From positions 2,554,256 through 2,618,255 of the forward strand of contig JANPWX010000246.1 in the NCBI GenBank assembly GCA_024734555.1: a stretch of DNA of 64,000 bases, given 5' to 3'. The notes under the pieces were generated by a model that saw only the letters and a list, made by a program, of their open reading frames with translations, ran no database searches and was not told the DNA's origin. Shown here piece after piece: positions 54,101 through 63,900 of this stretch. Numbering within the stretch: the stretch's first letter is position 1; the number at the start of each line of letters is the position of its first letter. This stretch comes from Trochalopteron elliotii. Lineage: Eukaryota > Chordata > Aves > Passeriformes > Leiothrichidae. The position numbers were made by a program, and so were the translations under genes.

Positions 54101-57100
54101 AATCAGGTCAAGGTACTCATCTATGTACATATTGTATAGGTAGTTGAGAAAAGATGGGTGCAGGATAGCAAATTTTAAAGTACCAACATTTGAGGGGAGC
54201 TGTTGTGGTGTGTTCTGGGAGCTTACAACAGGGAGCTACTATTACTAATTTTATCTGAATAGAAGTAGGAAATGTTTGTGTTGCTATAAGCAGTTCATGA
54301 AATTTCCAGGTTCTGACTGCGAAATTTGTAAATTGACTTAAAAATGCTGAGTAAATGTTGGACCATGTAGTAGCATCATACTAACATAGGGGAGCATCAG
54401 GAGGGTCATATATGTTAATCTTTTTTTTTTTGTGAAAGCTGCTTCCTTACTAAGACAGGACTTGGACACTTAAACCAGCTCCTAATAGAAGCAAAAGAAA
54501 AGCTACAGGTGACGCAGAAGAACTTGAGAACACAAAAGCAGATTTTTTTATAATAAGATTGCAGGGTTAACAGACAACACTGTATTTTAATCCATTTGGT
54601 TACAGACTATATTCCATTTTGCTTAAATTTGTACAGAATGTAACTATTTACAGCAAAAATTTGGGATTTGAGTCCTCTCTTGAACTTTTTTCAGTTCTAA
54701 TATGCACTCTAAAATGAAATTTAGTATCATTTTATAAAAAGGAAGTAATTATGGCGTTAAACAAGAAATGAAAGGTCCAGTAATTTGAACAGTATGTTTG
54801 GCTGATCTCATGGTCTGTTGGTAAAGCTGTGGATTCCTGTGTAGTGTAAAACATAAAACTTCATCTGTTGTGGCCAGGCTTGATAGAACTTGGAATATAA
54901 AACATGTATTAAAAAAAGAATGACCGAGTTTGTGACTTACAGAATTTAAAATAGTTATGGGCTAAAAGGCAAGTAATTCTAAATGAGGTATGCAGAGGTC
55001 TGGACACTTGAACTGTTGATGGCATTTTTCATTTTTATTTACATTTTTTTCTTCTCCCTCAAATGGGCAAGTTTGCACTTTAGGACTGGCAAAGCAGCTA
55101 TCTATTCAGGAAACAAAACAGAATTCCCTCTGGTTTTCTCTCTACCTATCCCACTAATTATTTTTTTAAGTCACTGCCATTTAAAATCTGAAAAATAATA
55201 TCCAGATAAATCTATTGTTATGGATTGTCTGGCACAAGGATTTATTTTCCCAGTGTTTACAATTTTTAAAACACTTTCTTCATAACTTGAACTATTCTAT
55301 TTTTTTTTTCACTCTTGCCTTTTTCCAGACCCAACAGTAATAACAAAGATGCCTGGCCATCATTACAGAGTTCAAGTAAATCAGCCAACGGTTTAACAAT
55401 GGAACACAGGAAAACGCCTCCTATATTAGAAAATGGCACAGACCCAGAACACATGACTCCAGATGGTGCAGACTCAGATTTCGGGTAATTGTGCTGCCTT
55501 TTATACTTCAGATAGCTTGCTTTCTCTCTCACTGATTGGTGTGGAGGGAATGATTCTTCAGTCTCTCTGGTTGGAGACTGGATACAAATCCTGATCAGGT
55601 CACAAAAAGCTGGGCTTAGTATAGCCCGTATTAAAAAGACTGATTGGCAGATTGTGCAGGAGAACCCCAGCATGAAATTAGTAAGTGACAGTACAGGTAA
55701 TGGCTGAGGGAAACAGAATAACCAGGGGATCAAGAACTTTTACAGCTGCACAGTCCCAGTCAGAGCTGAGCCTGTGCTTTTTTTCTATACAGAAGCTTCC
55801 ACAAAAGTAACACACTATTTGCTGTACATCAGGAGGCTTGTCATTTGGAAAAGCTTCAGTAAAGGCAAGTTAAATGTTAGGGGTAAAATATCTGTCATTT
55901 CCTCCAGTGATGTGTTCCAGAAAGATAACACACAGAGAAGTGTTCCCCCGTTACCACTCAGAGGGACAGCAGGGCAGCAGATTCAACTGAGGCATCTTTG
56001 TGTAGAGGAAGTAATTCATCTGTTTACAATAATCTCTTACTGCCAGCCAACATTTTTTCTTTTTTGATGCCCTTCTTGAATAGAACTGGTGTCTTCTTCC
56101 ACCTTATGCATCACTTGCAGTTACAATCTCAGTGTGTAGTCATGCTGGTTTGTTCTTCATAGACCTCTTTAGGTAATAAATGTTAGGCTCATTCAGAGGT
56201 TGGATGGGAAAAAAACAAGGTAAACCCTAATATTTCAAGCATTGATGCTGCTGATTAGGTAGCCAGTCTTCATTTTAAATCAATTTTGACCCAATGCATT
56301 ACAATGGAGGATGGTGTTGAAAGTGGTACCTTCTTGTCAGGCTAAATAGTCCCGTTGAGGAGTGATCAGAGAGCCTGTGAATTGCATCTCAGTCGTGATG
56401 TGCAGTTCTTTTTTTTTTCCTGAAAATAATGTATTTAATGTAAGTAAAAATATTGTAGTCAATAGATAATGAGCCTTTTTCATGCCTGAAGACTGGAAGT
56501 CTGTCTTGCAAATAAAGGTGCCTTAGGCAGGTTCAAGTATAATAAACATTTTCATCATTCAGATTGTCAGTAAAAGTTGTCTAACTTAGTGCCTTAGGCA
56601 GGTTCAAGTATAATAAACATTTTCATCATTCAGATTGTCAGTAAAAGTTGTCTAACTCATAGCTTTTTGAACTGCAGTATTGTGACTGTTAGCTCTCTAG
56701 GAAAAGAATTTGACTGGAGTATCTGCTCTTGAGTCAGAATTGGTCATGTAATGAAGAGTCTACAGCAAACTTCTGTGCTATAGGTATTTGGAAATTACTA
56801 ACCAAAAGCAGTGTGTTTCAAATGGAAGAGCTTTATTCACACTGTTAGATCACTAAGTAGAGAGTATTTGTAAGTCTTCACTGGAGTAATGCAGTGATTT
56901 TTCTTTTATAGTCGTAAATATTTCAGCTTAATTTATCTGTTTGCGGTACTGACTCAGTGCTCTTTTTTCACAAAAGATGTATTGATGATTACTCTTACAG
57001 TTTCTTTTAGAATGGAGAAGTAATTCCACTGGGTTTTGATTAGTCATTTTGAGATGAGGGGAAAAATTACAAGTGGAAGAAATCTTACGAATAGTTGACC

Positions 57101-60100
57101 TGACTGTATGGCTGTATACAGTAATCAAACTTTGCAGCAGCGAGGGCTGTTTGAAAACAAGGTGTATCTAGAATCTGAAGTCTGCACCCAGTTAAAAGAA
57201 ATTGTACACATATTTTTCAATATCGTGACTGTAATTTGACTTGTATCACATTGTGGTCTCTTAGTGGAACTGAAATTCATGTTCTTACTTCTGATGGTTG
57301 TTTGTAGAATCTGTATATTGGCCTGCACAGCCTGATGCTTGTGCATCTTTTCTCATGGGTAGATGAAAATGAGTACCTTGAAGTTGCAAAGCAAAGATTT
57401 TAGTGTGAACTTAAATAATACCATTTCATTAGTGCCGCATTTAGCATGATCGAGGCAACTCACAGATGCCCATAAGAATCTTGAATCCTGAGATGTGTGC
57501 CATTTCAGCCAAGTCACAATAATTTGCAGTGAATGTCTTTCTGAGGTGGTTTTCTGCTGTATCTTACGTTATCCTTATTTTTGGCAGTTTTTTATGCTAT
57601 GTTTTCTTTTCTCCCTTCTGTCATCTCAAACCTCAGTTTTTTTAGCTTAAGACTAATGTCTGCTAGTTAAAATCTTAAAAGCTGGTGGGAAGCTTAACTT
57701 GCCCCCAAGACTAAGCTGTTAATTTAGTGTTTTATCTCTCCCAGATTTATTTAGGATTTGTATGGAAACTGAAAACTTGTGTGTTTGGAAAATAGATCTT
57801 TTCAAGGTTCTTTACAGTAGTATCGTAGATGGAACTGACTGCTACAAAATACTGTCCTGGTATAGAGTTCGTGGGTTTTGTATGGCATAGAGTTGCTATG
57901 AGCATGTTCAAAACTTTTTTTGTTCCTTAAGGTGGTCAGCAAGCAGAATGGAGAGTGGTGAAAAGTATTACAGTCTATGAGAAATGATTGGAATGATTAT
58001 GACTAAAAAGCAATCTCATAAAAAATAAGTGGACTTTCCTCCTTCTTAATTTCTACTTCTTAATTTTTGTCTTTATTTTAAGGCTTTTCTTCCACTACAA
58101 AAGCAAATGTTGATTTTTTACGTTAAATACTTGAGTCTCTTACTGTCTTTTTCCCTCCCACTTTTGCAGCCCTATCGATAAACCTTCAGATTCCCTCAGT
58201 ATAGGAAATGGTGACAGCTCTCAGCAGGTAAGACACAAAGATAAGTGCTCTGAAAGTAACAAGTGGGTTTGAGGGCTTAGTGCAACTTACAGTTGAAGAA
58301 GCAAATATTTTCAGAAGTGTATCATAATTGGGTGTTGGAATGGACTGTCTCAGGCGGTGGTGGAGTCTCTGTCTCTGGAAGTGTTTAAGAAAAGACTGGA
58401 TGTGGCACTTAGTGCCATGGTCTAGTTGACAAGGTGGCGTTTAGTCATAAGTTGGACTCAGTTATTTCAAAGGGTCTTTTTCCACTCTGCTTGACTCTGT
58501 GATAATTTTAAGCAAAATTTAAAAACGCTATTGCTAAGTTGATTTTCTGTTTGACCTTGTGCTGAGCTATATATTAACAAACCTAATTATGGCCAGAAGT
58601 TTTGAGGAAACTTGTCATCTGAGTTAGTGAAGAATATTTTATATATAAACTCATGTCCTAATTTTTCTCTTTCTCTCTTGCTCGTAGATAACAAACAGTG
58701 ACACACCTTCACCACCACCTGGTTTAACAAAACCCAATCCAGTTATACCCATCAGTTCATCTAATCACAGTGCACGGTCTCCTTTTGAAGGGGCTGTAAC
58801 AGAATCACAGTCGCTCTTCTCTGACAACTTCCGGCACCCTAACCCCATCCCTAGTGGGCTTCCTCCATTCCCCAGCTCTCCACAGACTTCGAGTGACTGG
58901 CCCACAGCACCAGAACCACAGAGCCTCTTCACATCAGGTACATCCATAGATTACATGGCTGGGTATTGCTTGCTTTTGCAGTTGCTTAAAACTTGTACAC
59001 AGTTGTACAGAGCTTACAACTCTGTAGAATGTAAAATTCTAGGACTTGTTCCAAACTGTGTTTCCGCCCCTTACAAATGGTTACGATTTGTCACATAACT
59101 ACAGGTGAATTGCACTGACCTAAGGTTTTCTTCTTAAAGAGCTTTCAAGCTGCAGGGCTAAATTATCAGTGGTTATTTTAGTTTTTCTTAGCAACATGCT
59201 TAGGATATCACATGTATGCTTTAATATTTAGAGTTACAGGTTTTTATTGAGAGTGGGGAAAATACATGGTGTCAGTATATATTGGTGTGATAATCTGTAA
59301 TTCTAATATCAGAAGCTGTTCTGTAGAATTCAGGATTTTCTTAGTATCTTGCATAGTTACCTGAAGGTGTCTGATCTTTCTCTTTCGGAGTTGAGATTCT
59401 ATAAATTCAGACAAGTTATTTTTAATTTCATCAGCTGAAAGATACCTTTCAGCTTTCAGGTACTCTCTTATGAAATACCTTGTCATATGCACGAAACATC
59501 ATTTTAGTTAAATAATTATATGGTCTTGGGAATGTTTAACAGTATTTGAGAGCTCACAAATTATAATTGTGAGGGAATGGTTAGAAAACTAAATGAAACA
59601 GTATCAGTAAAAAATTGAATGTAAATAACATGTTATGATATAGTTGGTTTACTTAGTGATTAGTCATCTTTTGATGTTTATCTTGCTCCTGGATATCATA
59701 ATTCTGTTTAAAAACAGTATTACCAAGGAAATTCCTTTCTGCTAAGGGACTTGATGCACCAATTTTGTGAGAATTAAGTAGCAGTGAGAGACCATTTCCA
59801 GGTAGTAGAGATCATAGTTAATATTAAGTGTATGGTTGCTCTTTAAATAAGAATGCAAAGGACAAGTTCTTGTTGGTCTAGCAATTCTTTATCATCATGG
59901 ATTTTAGAGTGAAAATGAAAGTGTAGATCTCTGCTCTGAGAGGATACTGAGCCTTCTTAGAGTAGCAGACCAGCTCCCTACCAGCAGAGGGAGTTAATGT
60001 TGCGAGTGATGCTACCCTGTACTTAGCAGCTTGCTTGGCCACGATTTTGAGGAAAAATATTGAAGATAGACCAGCATTCACTGAACCTGAATAACAAACT

Positions 60101-60920
60101 TAACACAGTCATGAAAAGAAGTAGTAACTGAAAATGAAGACAAATTCTGATAACTTTTTTTGCAAAGCTGCCTCAAAATATTTAACAATATCTTGTAAAG
60201 CAGTTCCCTTTTTTTATTTTATCATTGTGTCTCCTCAAGAATTTGGCTTATTTCTCTTCATAATGGTAGACAGTAGGGGATTTTTTGTGGGTTTTGTTTG
60301 TTGGTTTTGGTTTTGTTTTTGAACTAGTGTTCTGAGGTCCTTTCTTTTGAGAGGGAACATCCTGCTTATCTATTTATATTATTTATATTTATTCTAAGCC
60401 CTGTTACTTTCTTCTCCAACAGAAACTATACCAGTATCCTCCTCCACAGACTGGCAAGCAGCTTTTGGGTTTGGTTCCTCCAAACAGCAAGAGGACGACT
60501 TAGGGTTTGATCCCTTTGACATCACCCGCAAAGCCTTAGCAGACCTGATTGAGAAGGAACTGTCAGTCCAAGACCAACCTTCCCTTTCGCCTACGTCTCT
60601 TCAGAACCCTACACCACACACTACAACTGCCAAAGGGCCAGGTTCTGGATTCCTGCATCCTGCTGCACCCACAAATGCCAACTCTCTCAGTAGCACCTTT
60701 CCAGTCATGCCACAGAGGTTTCCACAGTTTCAACAGCATCGAGCAGTTTACAATTCCTTCAGTTTTCCAGGCCAAGCAGCTCGCTATCCTTGGATGGCCT
60801 TCCCACGCAATAGCATCATGCACTTGAACCACACAGCAAATCCCACCTCAAACAGTAATTTCTTGGACTTGAATCTCCCACCACAACACAGCACAGGTCT
60901 GGGAGGGATCCCTATATCAG
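35951..60920 (+). CDS. CNOT4: CNOT4, CCR4-NOT complex subunit 4, E3 ubiquitin ligase (3' part missing)
   Basis: CNOT4 is the RING-type E3 ubiquitin ligase linked to the CCR4-NOT mRNA deadenylation complex; it is cytoplasmic and nuclear, works with UBE2D-type E2 enzymes and acts in ribosome-associated quality control and protein turnover. The coding exons are 35951-36124, 43368-43565, 46040-46126, 46647-46748, 47492-47617, 51159-51292, 55329-55484 (cassette), 58170-58227, 58688-58937 and 60423-60920. With the cassette they give 1783 nt, about 594 codons; without it 1627 nt. Domains in order: C4C4 RING (C14-C56), charged helical linker (71-98), RRM (about 109-189), CCCH zinc finger (C196, C205, C210, H214), then a long Ser/Pro-rich disordered tail. 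All joins keep frame and no disabling mutation is seen, so the gene looks intact. The stop codon lies past the window. Confidence 0.97.
36125..43367 (+). other. CNOT4: CNOT4 intron 2
   Basis: A phase 0 intron of 7.2 kb from GTAAAT to TGTTTAG. A hairpin cluster at 38806-38859 is listed separately. The rest is unremarkable AT-rich sequence, with a pyrimidine-rich stretch around 36830-37110. No repeat family or second gene was recognised. Confidence 0.85.
38806..38859. repeat. two adjacent perfect short hairpins
   Basis: First hairpin: arms GAAATAGACT and AGTCTATTTC with an 8-base spacer (38806-38833). Second: arms AAATAGAAA and TTTCTATTT with a 3-base loop (38839-38859). The two share the GAAATAG core, so alternative pairings are possible. 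They lie in intron 2 and no function is assigned. Confidence 0.85.
43368..43565 (+). CDS. CNOT4: CNOT4 coding exon 3: linker helix and first RRM strand
   Basis: This exon encodes residues 59-124 in exact agreement with the vertebrate order PYPEDPAVYKP onward. Residues 71-98 are a dense Lys/Glu/Gln run predicted to form a helix or coiled coil between RING and RRM. Residues 109-116 (NLVFVVGL) are the RNP2-like first strand of the RRM. It is bounded by TGTTTAG and GTGAGC, phase 0 at both ends (198 nt, 66 codons). Confidence 0.97.
45268..45303 (+). repeat. perfect 18-bp tandem duplication
   Basis: Two adjacent identical copies of the 18-bp unit starting GCACAGGATCCC, in intron 3. Identity is complete, which suggests a recent replication-slippage event. 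Confidence 0.95.
45402..45506 (+). repeat. imperfect duplication around a hairpin
   Basis: A block of about 40 bases (45402-45440, TTCTGATATG to ATGTTCCTTT) recurs in diverged form at about 45464-45506. Between and overlapping them, ATCAGATG and CATCTGAT form a perfect 8-bp inverted repeat with a six-A spacer (45448-45469). It lies about 100 bases downstream of the perfect 18-bp duplication. Confidence 0.75.
46040..46126 (+). CDS. CNOT4: CNOT4 coding exon 4: RRM middle
   Basis: Residues 125-153, starting VLKRPEYFGKFGKIHKVVIN, form the first RRM helix and second strand. Acceptor TTCTTGTAG, donor CAG then GTAAGT. It is phase 0 at both ends, 29 codons. Confidence 0.97.
46127..46646 (+). other. 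CNOT4: CNOT4 intron 4
   Basis: A 520-bp phase 0 intron with strong GTAAGT donor and TCCTAG acceptor. Nothing else was seen in it. Confidence 0.9.
46647..46748 (+). CDS. CNOT4: CNOT4 coding exon 5: RRM RNP1 part
   Basis: Residues 154-187, GPSASAYVTYIRSEDA onward, include the RNP1-like strand (SAYVTYI) and the second RRM helix (EDALRAIQCVNN). It is phase 0 at both ends, 34 codons. The donor reads AAG then GTGGTA, with a second possible GT three bases downstream (GTAATA), so a one-codon variant adding Val is conceivable. Human CNOT4 uses the first, joining LK to ASLG. Confidence 0.96.
46749..47491 (+). other. CNOT4: CNOT4 intron 5
   Basis: A 743-bp phase 0 intron holding a short GT repeat (about 47134-47147). 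The small open frames in it are not exons. Confidence 0.9.
47492..47617 (+). CDS. CNOT4: CNOT4 coding exon 6: end of RRM and CCCH zinc finger
   Basis: Residues 188-229. The exon carries the CCCH finger with ligands C196, C205, C210 and H214 (spacing C-x8-C-x4-C-x3-H), directly after the RRM as in all NOT4 proteins; the two probably form one RNA-binding unit. Acceptor TTCTTCAG, donor CAG then GTAAGT. It is phase 0 at both ends, 42 codons. Confidence 0.97.
48595..49065 (-). mobile_element. ancient CR1/L3-like LINE relic, antisense
   Basis: Strongly diverged text follows the order of an antisense amniote CR1 3' region: ATAGACCTGTCAACCATG, GAACCTGTTGATACTGCCAACC, GCAAGCCCCAGAAGTTCACTAG, AAAGTGTTTTCTTTTGCCAG, GTGTCCCTTAATCTTGG and TCTCTCCCAGTTTTC. 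It is much more decayed than the CR1 copies in intron 1 and of a different, older subfamily. The limits are approximate, and a profile search would be needed to name it. Confidence 0.55.
51058..51120. repeat. (TA)n-rich low-complexity tract upstream of exon 7
   Basis: ATATAT units, interrupted by GGGC and A runs, end about 38 bases before the exon 7 acceptor AG, so they overlap the expected branch-point zone. Length variation here could influence exon 7 recognition, although that is only an inference. Confidence 0.85.
51159..51292 (+). CDS. CNOT4: CNOT4 coding exon 7
   Basis: Residues 230-273 (AGKHQEYEQKLLQELYKLNP onward) plus two bases of codon 274. It encodes a helical segment after the zinc finger, then the Lys/Asn-rich DKNKNKV stretch and QRYD. 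Acceptor TTACTTAG, donor GC then GTAAGT, ending in phase 2. It can join in frame either to the cassette at 55329 or directly to 58170; both joins encode alanine at residue 274. Confidence 0.97.
51293..55328 (+). other. CNOT4: CNOT4 intron 7 (to cassette exon)
   Basis: A 4.0-kb intron containing the ERV LTR at 51460-51834. If the cassette is skipped, the intron runs to 58169. No further feature was recognised, apart from small open frames without family resemblance. Confidence 0.8.
51460..51834 (-). mobile_element. ERV solo LTR (avian ERVL-type), antisense
   Basis: Read on the minus strand it starts with TGTCCTGGTTCTGGCCAGGA then CAGGGTTAAT, the characteristic 5' end of avian ERVL-type LTRs. 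It continues with a CTTATAGGCC-type TATA-like element, a T-rich part and GTTCTGATCTTTACTTTC, and ends in a GGAGCGGCTTCAGAGGGAAC region. No internal viral genes accompany it, so it is a solo LTR left by recombination. The U5 end is approximate (about 51460). It lies about 170 bases downstream of the exon 7 donor. Confidence 0.75.
55329..55484 (+). CDS. CNOT4: CNOT4 probable cassette exon 8 (52 codons, in frame)
   Basis: A 156-bp exon with acceptor TTTTTTCCAG-type tract and donor GG then GTAATT. It is phase 2 at both ends, so inclusion or skipping preserves the frame. It encodes residues 274-325: PNSNNKDAWPSLQSSSKSAN at the start, PPILENGTDPEHMTP in the middle and DGADSDFG at the end, polar and Ser/Asp/Pro-rich, probably disordered. 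The reference human isoform that I recall joins QRYD directly to a PIDKPSDSLS segment, lacking this exon, hence the cassette call. Its open frame over all 52 codons and matching phase argue that it is real. Confidence 0.8.
55485..58169 (+). other. CNOT4: CNOT4 intron 8
   Basis: A phase 2 intron of 2.7 kb. It contains the perfect 70-bp tandem duplication at 56519-56657. No transposon end was recognised. Confidence 0.8.
56519..56657 (+). repeat. perfect 70-bp tandem duplication
   Basis: A 70-bp unit starting GTGCCTTAGGCAGGTTCAAG (56519-56588) is followed immediately by a second copy (56589-56657) identical over 69 bases. In a neutral intron such identity means a very recent duplication, a polymorphism or an assembly artefact. 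Confidence 0.97.
58170..58227 (+). CDS. CNOT4: CNOT4 coding exon 9
   Basis: It encodes the last base of a split codon plus 19 codons (PIDKPSDSLSIGNGDSSQQ). It is the start of the Ser/Pro-rich C-terminal tail. Acceptor CTTTTGCAG, donor CAGCAG then GTAAGA. It is phase 2 in and phase 0 out. Confidence 0.97.
58228..58687 (+). other. CNOT4: CNOT4 intron 9
   Basis: A 460-bp phase 0 intron. A CR1 3' end (58329-58508) fills about 40 percent of it. Confidence 0.9.
58329..58508 (+). mobile_element. CR1 LINE 3' end, sense
   Basis: The text matches the CR1 3' tail common in neoavian birds: TTGGAATGGACTG, AAAGACTGGATGTGGCACTT, AGTGCCATGGTCTAGTTGAC, AAGGTGG, GTTGGACTC and the terminal TTGACTCTGTGAT. It is a 5'-truncated copy of about 180 bp. 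The phrasing differs from the CR1 copies in intron 1, so it belongs to another subfamily. Confidence 0.85.
58688..58937 (+). CDS. CNOT4: CNOT4 coding exon 10: Ser/Pro-rich tail
   Basis: It encodes 83 codons, from ITNSDTPSPPPGL to EPQSLFTS, plus the first base of the next codon (250 nt). Composition is Ser, Pro and Asn rich and probably disordered. Acceptor CTCGTAG, donor TCAG then GTACAT; phase 0 in, phase 1 out. The sequence follows human CNOT4 nearly residue for residue. Confidence 0.97.
58938..60422 (+). other. CNOT4: CNOT4 intron 10
   Basis: A 1.5-kb phase 1 intron with a GT/T-rich stretch around 60267-60322. Nothing else was recognised. Confidence 0.85.
60423..60920 (+). CDS. CNOT4: CNOT4 coding exon 11: tail with CCR4-NOT-binding helix
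   Basis: It completes a Glu codon and encodes 165 further codons plus one base (498 nt), from TIPVSSSTDWQAAFGF to GLGGIPIS. The segment EDDLGFDPFDITRKALADLI (about 60491-60550) is an amphipathic helix in an otherwise disordered tail and probably corresponds to the metazoan NOT4 motif that binds CNOT9 (CAF40). An aromatic and Asn-rich block follows (FPQFQQHRAVYNSFSFPGQA). Acceptor CTCCAACAG, donor TCAG then GTAGGT, phase 1. The next exon is outside the window. Confidence 0.97.
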
Positions 60921-63900
60921 GTAGGTGAATAGGGACAGCAGTGAATATGACTTAATTCATGCTCTCAGCTTCTCTGAGTCAGAACGGGAAAAGGAAATAG
61001 CCAGCAACAAGCGGTAGACTGTTACCTCTTGACTGTCATACTAGGTTATGAACAGAGGGAAGAATATTGTTTTAAATAGATCCTTTGTTAATCCAAAAAG
61101 AAAATACAAAAGAAAAGTAACTGGACATTTAGCCTTGTAAATATTGAGCTTTATAAGGAAGGTGGAGTATTATGTGCCCGCATAATTTTGTGCCAAAACA
61201 GATTGGTATTTTGGTTCTTCAGTCTTGCCAGACTGGCTTTACTTAAGAATAGGCCCTGGAAGTGCATTGTGACTTTCACGTTGACATGCAGGTGTTGACC
61301 AGAGTTCTTAAAGTTTTACAAAAAATTGTAATGCTGGTAATTTGTGCCAAATGTCTTGGCTGGGTTGTTCCCTCTTGCGCATAACCAAATGGCTGCACAA
61401 TAAAACATTCAGTGCTGTTCATTTCTGTACTTCAGATGGCCTTAATATTGTGCTAATCTTCACTGAATGGATGCTTGCAATCTGTGTAAGAGGATTCATC
61501 CTGATCCTGAGTGATGTGATGTTGGAGAAAAATAAATGTGCAGTCATGCCACTTGTGGCTGCCCTGAGTGGATTTAACAGGCTCTTGCATCAAACATTAC
61601 AACTAAGGAGCTAATTCTATCAATAATTGTCTTGATTAAAAATTCACTTCTGGGGTTTGAAGTCCTTTCATACTTCCATTTTAGCTTGTCCCAAGCAAAT
61701 TCTCTTCTTGTAACAGGAAAAAATTGTATTGTATTGTAAAATGAACTGCAGGTAGAAAGTCTTTTTGTAGCCTTGATGTGGAGGAAACTGCTCCCTGAGA
61801 TGTTGCCAGCATTGTTTTCTTTTCATGGTTTTAGAAGTACTAGCTTTACTATAAGAAAGTGACCTAGGAAAAGTTAGTGGTTTTTTGATGCTCTAGTACA
61901 AGAACTAATTTTGGCTGTTACTTTGCTGTACTTTGTCCTCTTTGAAGACTTGTTGCAGGTACCATACTGCTGTAGAGTCTTTAGGCTGATTCATGTATAA
62001 AAGCATGGTCCATACTACAAATGCAAGCAGTTCAAAACTCTATACTGGCAATGGCAAAGTTTTAAACCTGAAATGACTGATTCTGGTTGCACAAAAAAAA
62101 GTTGTTTCTGGCATGGAGTAACAAAGTACAGCATCCACAGCTATATTGTTGCTCCCTTTCTCCTAAACTACATAGAACTTTCAGAAAAACAACAGCACAT
62201 CACTTTCCAACTCTACCACTCAATTGTAAAAACTTCTACTTTGAGGGGTCAATAACAATACTATCTTATGGCCTGGGGAACCAGAAAAATCCTTTAGTAT
62301 TGAAAAGGATCTGTTCATAGTACAGGTTGATTCTAGGTTTGCAAAACTATTATTTTAATTTTAGTTAGCGGTTTGAAAGTGGAACTTTTTGTGTTTGTAG
62401 AAGACTTGTGGATCTTTTTTTCACCTTCTGAAGAGCAGGTTGTGTGGTGTTGGTTGATGCACAGCCCAGGCCATGTACTTACCCCGTATGTTTTAAGGTA
62501 ACAGAATTGATACTTCAGTATGTCCTTTTTTTGTATGCAACTGCTACAACCAATTAATCTAAAAATGTTTTTGGCAAATACTGTGCTAAAACCAAAACTA
62601 CTGCTGTAGTAACCATGGAAAGTTCCTTTGCGTTGGTCTTAATCCCTTGTTATAGAAAACATTGCTAGTTGACTGGCTGACAATTAGATAGCAGTTGCTG
62701 CAGTGCAAATACTTCTCAACTGATGTACGTCAGCTTTGATATATCTTGAGAAAAGAGTAATTTGCACAAGGACAGATTACTCCTTTTTCTTTTCCTGCTG
62801 CCAGAAATCAGCTGAACTCTCAGTTCTGGTTTAGTTTGCTGGGTTAAGAGTTTGTATTATTTATATTTATTTTAGTGTTCTAACTGCTTCAGAAGTACAA
62901 ATAATTTGAAGGTCAGGAGATGACCTCATAGTTCTTTTCTTGTGTGCTAACTTAATAGTTTCCAATTTATTGACTATTTTTTTAATCTGCATCTCAAGTA
63001 TAGGTCTCTCAATAAATCCCTTTTATAATCTGTTTGAAAAAATAATTCCTGTTCCTTGTATGCTTTTAATCTATCAGTAGCAAGTGCTGAATTACAGAAT
63101 TTTCCTAGTTTCCTCGTGTAATCTGCAGATACATCTGTCTGGTGGGGTTGGGGAAAGAAAGTGGTGTCCAAGTACAGAGAACTCACAGGTATAAGACTTT
63201 ATTTACTGTAGTTTATAATGCACCCCAGCTGGCCTGCTAGAAAGGCAGTGCATATCAGCTGTTTAGCAGTGTGGAACAGTTAGTTGTAGTACACCTGAAG
63301 CTCTTTTTTCTTGGCTCTTTTATTAGTCCATATTAGGGTGTTTTAGTAAATGTTACCAACTTAGCTGGTTCAGGTGTACCAGGAAAAGAAACTTCACATT
63401 CTGTCTTGTGGCAGAGACCCTCTACTGCTGTAAAAGCCGCATGTTTCTTAATGTCTTTAATTACAGTTTTTATAGGATTATAAATTCCTGAAGTAGCTAA
63501 TACTGGACCAGTAACTGGTAAAAAAAAAAAGGTGGGTTTGAGAACAGGCACGTTAGTCTGTGTTTGCCTGCTCTATTTAATCAACCCTTTTGAAGCTTTT
63601 TATTTATGTCAAAACAGGCAGATCTAATAACTTCTATAAATTCTTATGTTAGTATAGTATTTTCTAGGCTTTCTAAATTCAAGTTGGTTTCACTAGATGT
63701 ATTTGTGGTATGGAAGCTTATATTAAGAAAATAGTATCTTTTAATCTGCTGCTCTTTCTGCTTTAGGCATTATTATTCACATGAATTTGAAATGCCTGTG
63801 TGTGACATGTTAAATGTAATTTGCTGAAATTGCCTTTTGTTTATTTGAGAATCAGAGCTGTGCTGTATTCATAAGCCCACAGCTTCAGGCAGGGCTGTTC

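Noticed and set aside
54430..54560. Possible extra exon after a poly-T tract
   Set aside because: T-rich tract is followed by sequence without a suitable AG/GT pair in the phase needed by CNOT4 and without recognisable protein text.
55266..55733. 155-codon minus-strand open frame
   Set aside because: It overlaps the + strand cassette exon and its flanks; the sense strand has proper splice sites and matches CNOT4 context, so the reverse frame is a shadow.
57856..57920. TGTCCTGGTATAGAG as another LTR start
   Set aside because: Only the first eight bases resemble an LTR end; the following sequence does not continue as an LTR.
60563..60832. 89-codon minus-strand frame and + strand alternate frames over exon 11
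   Set aside because: Shadows of the genuine CNOT4 coding exon.
61342..61614. 90-codon + strand frame as a terminal CNOT4 exon
   Set aside because: Its residues do not resemble any known CNOT4 C-terminus and no acceptor in phase 1 precedes it.
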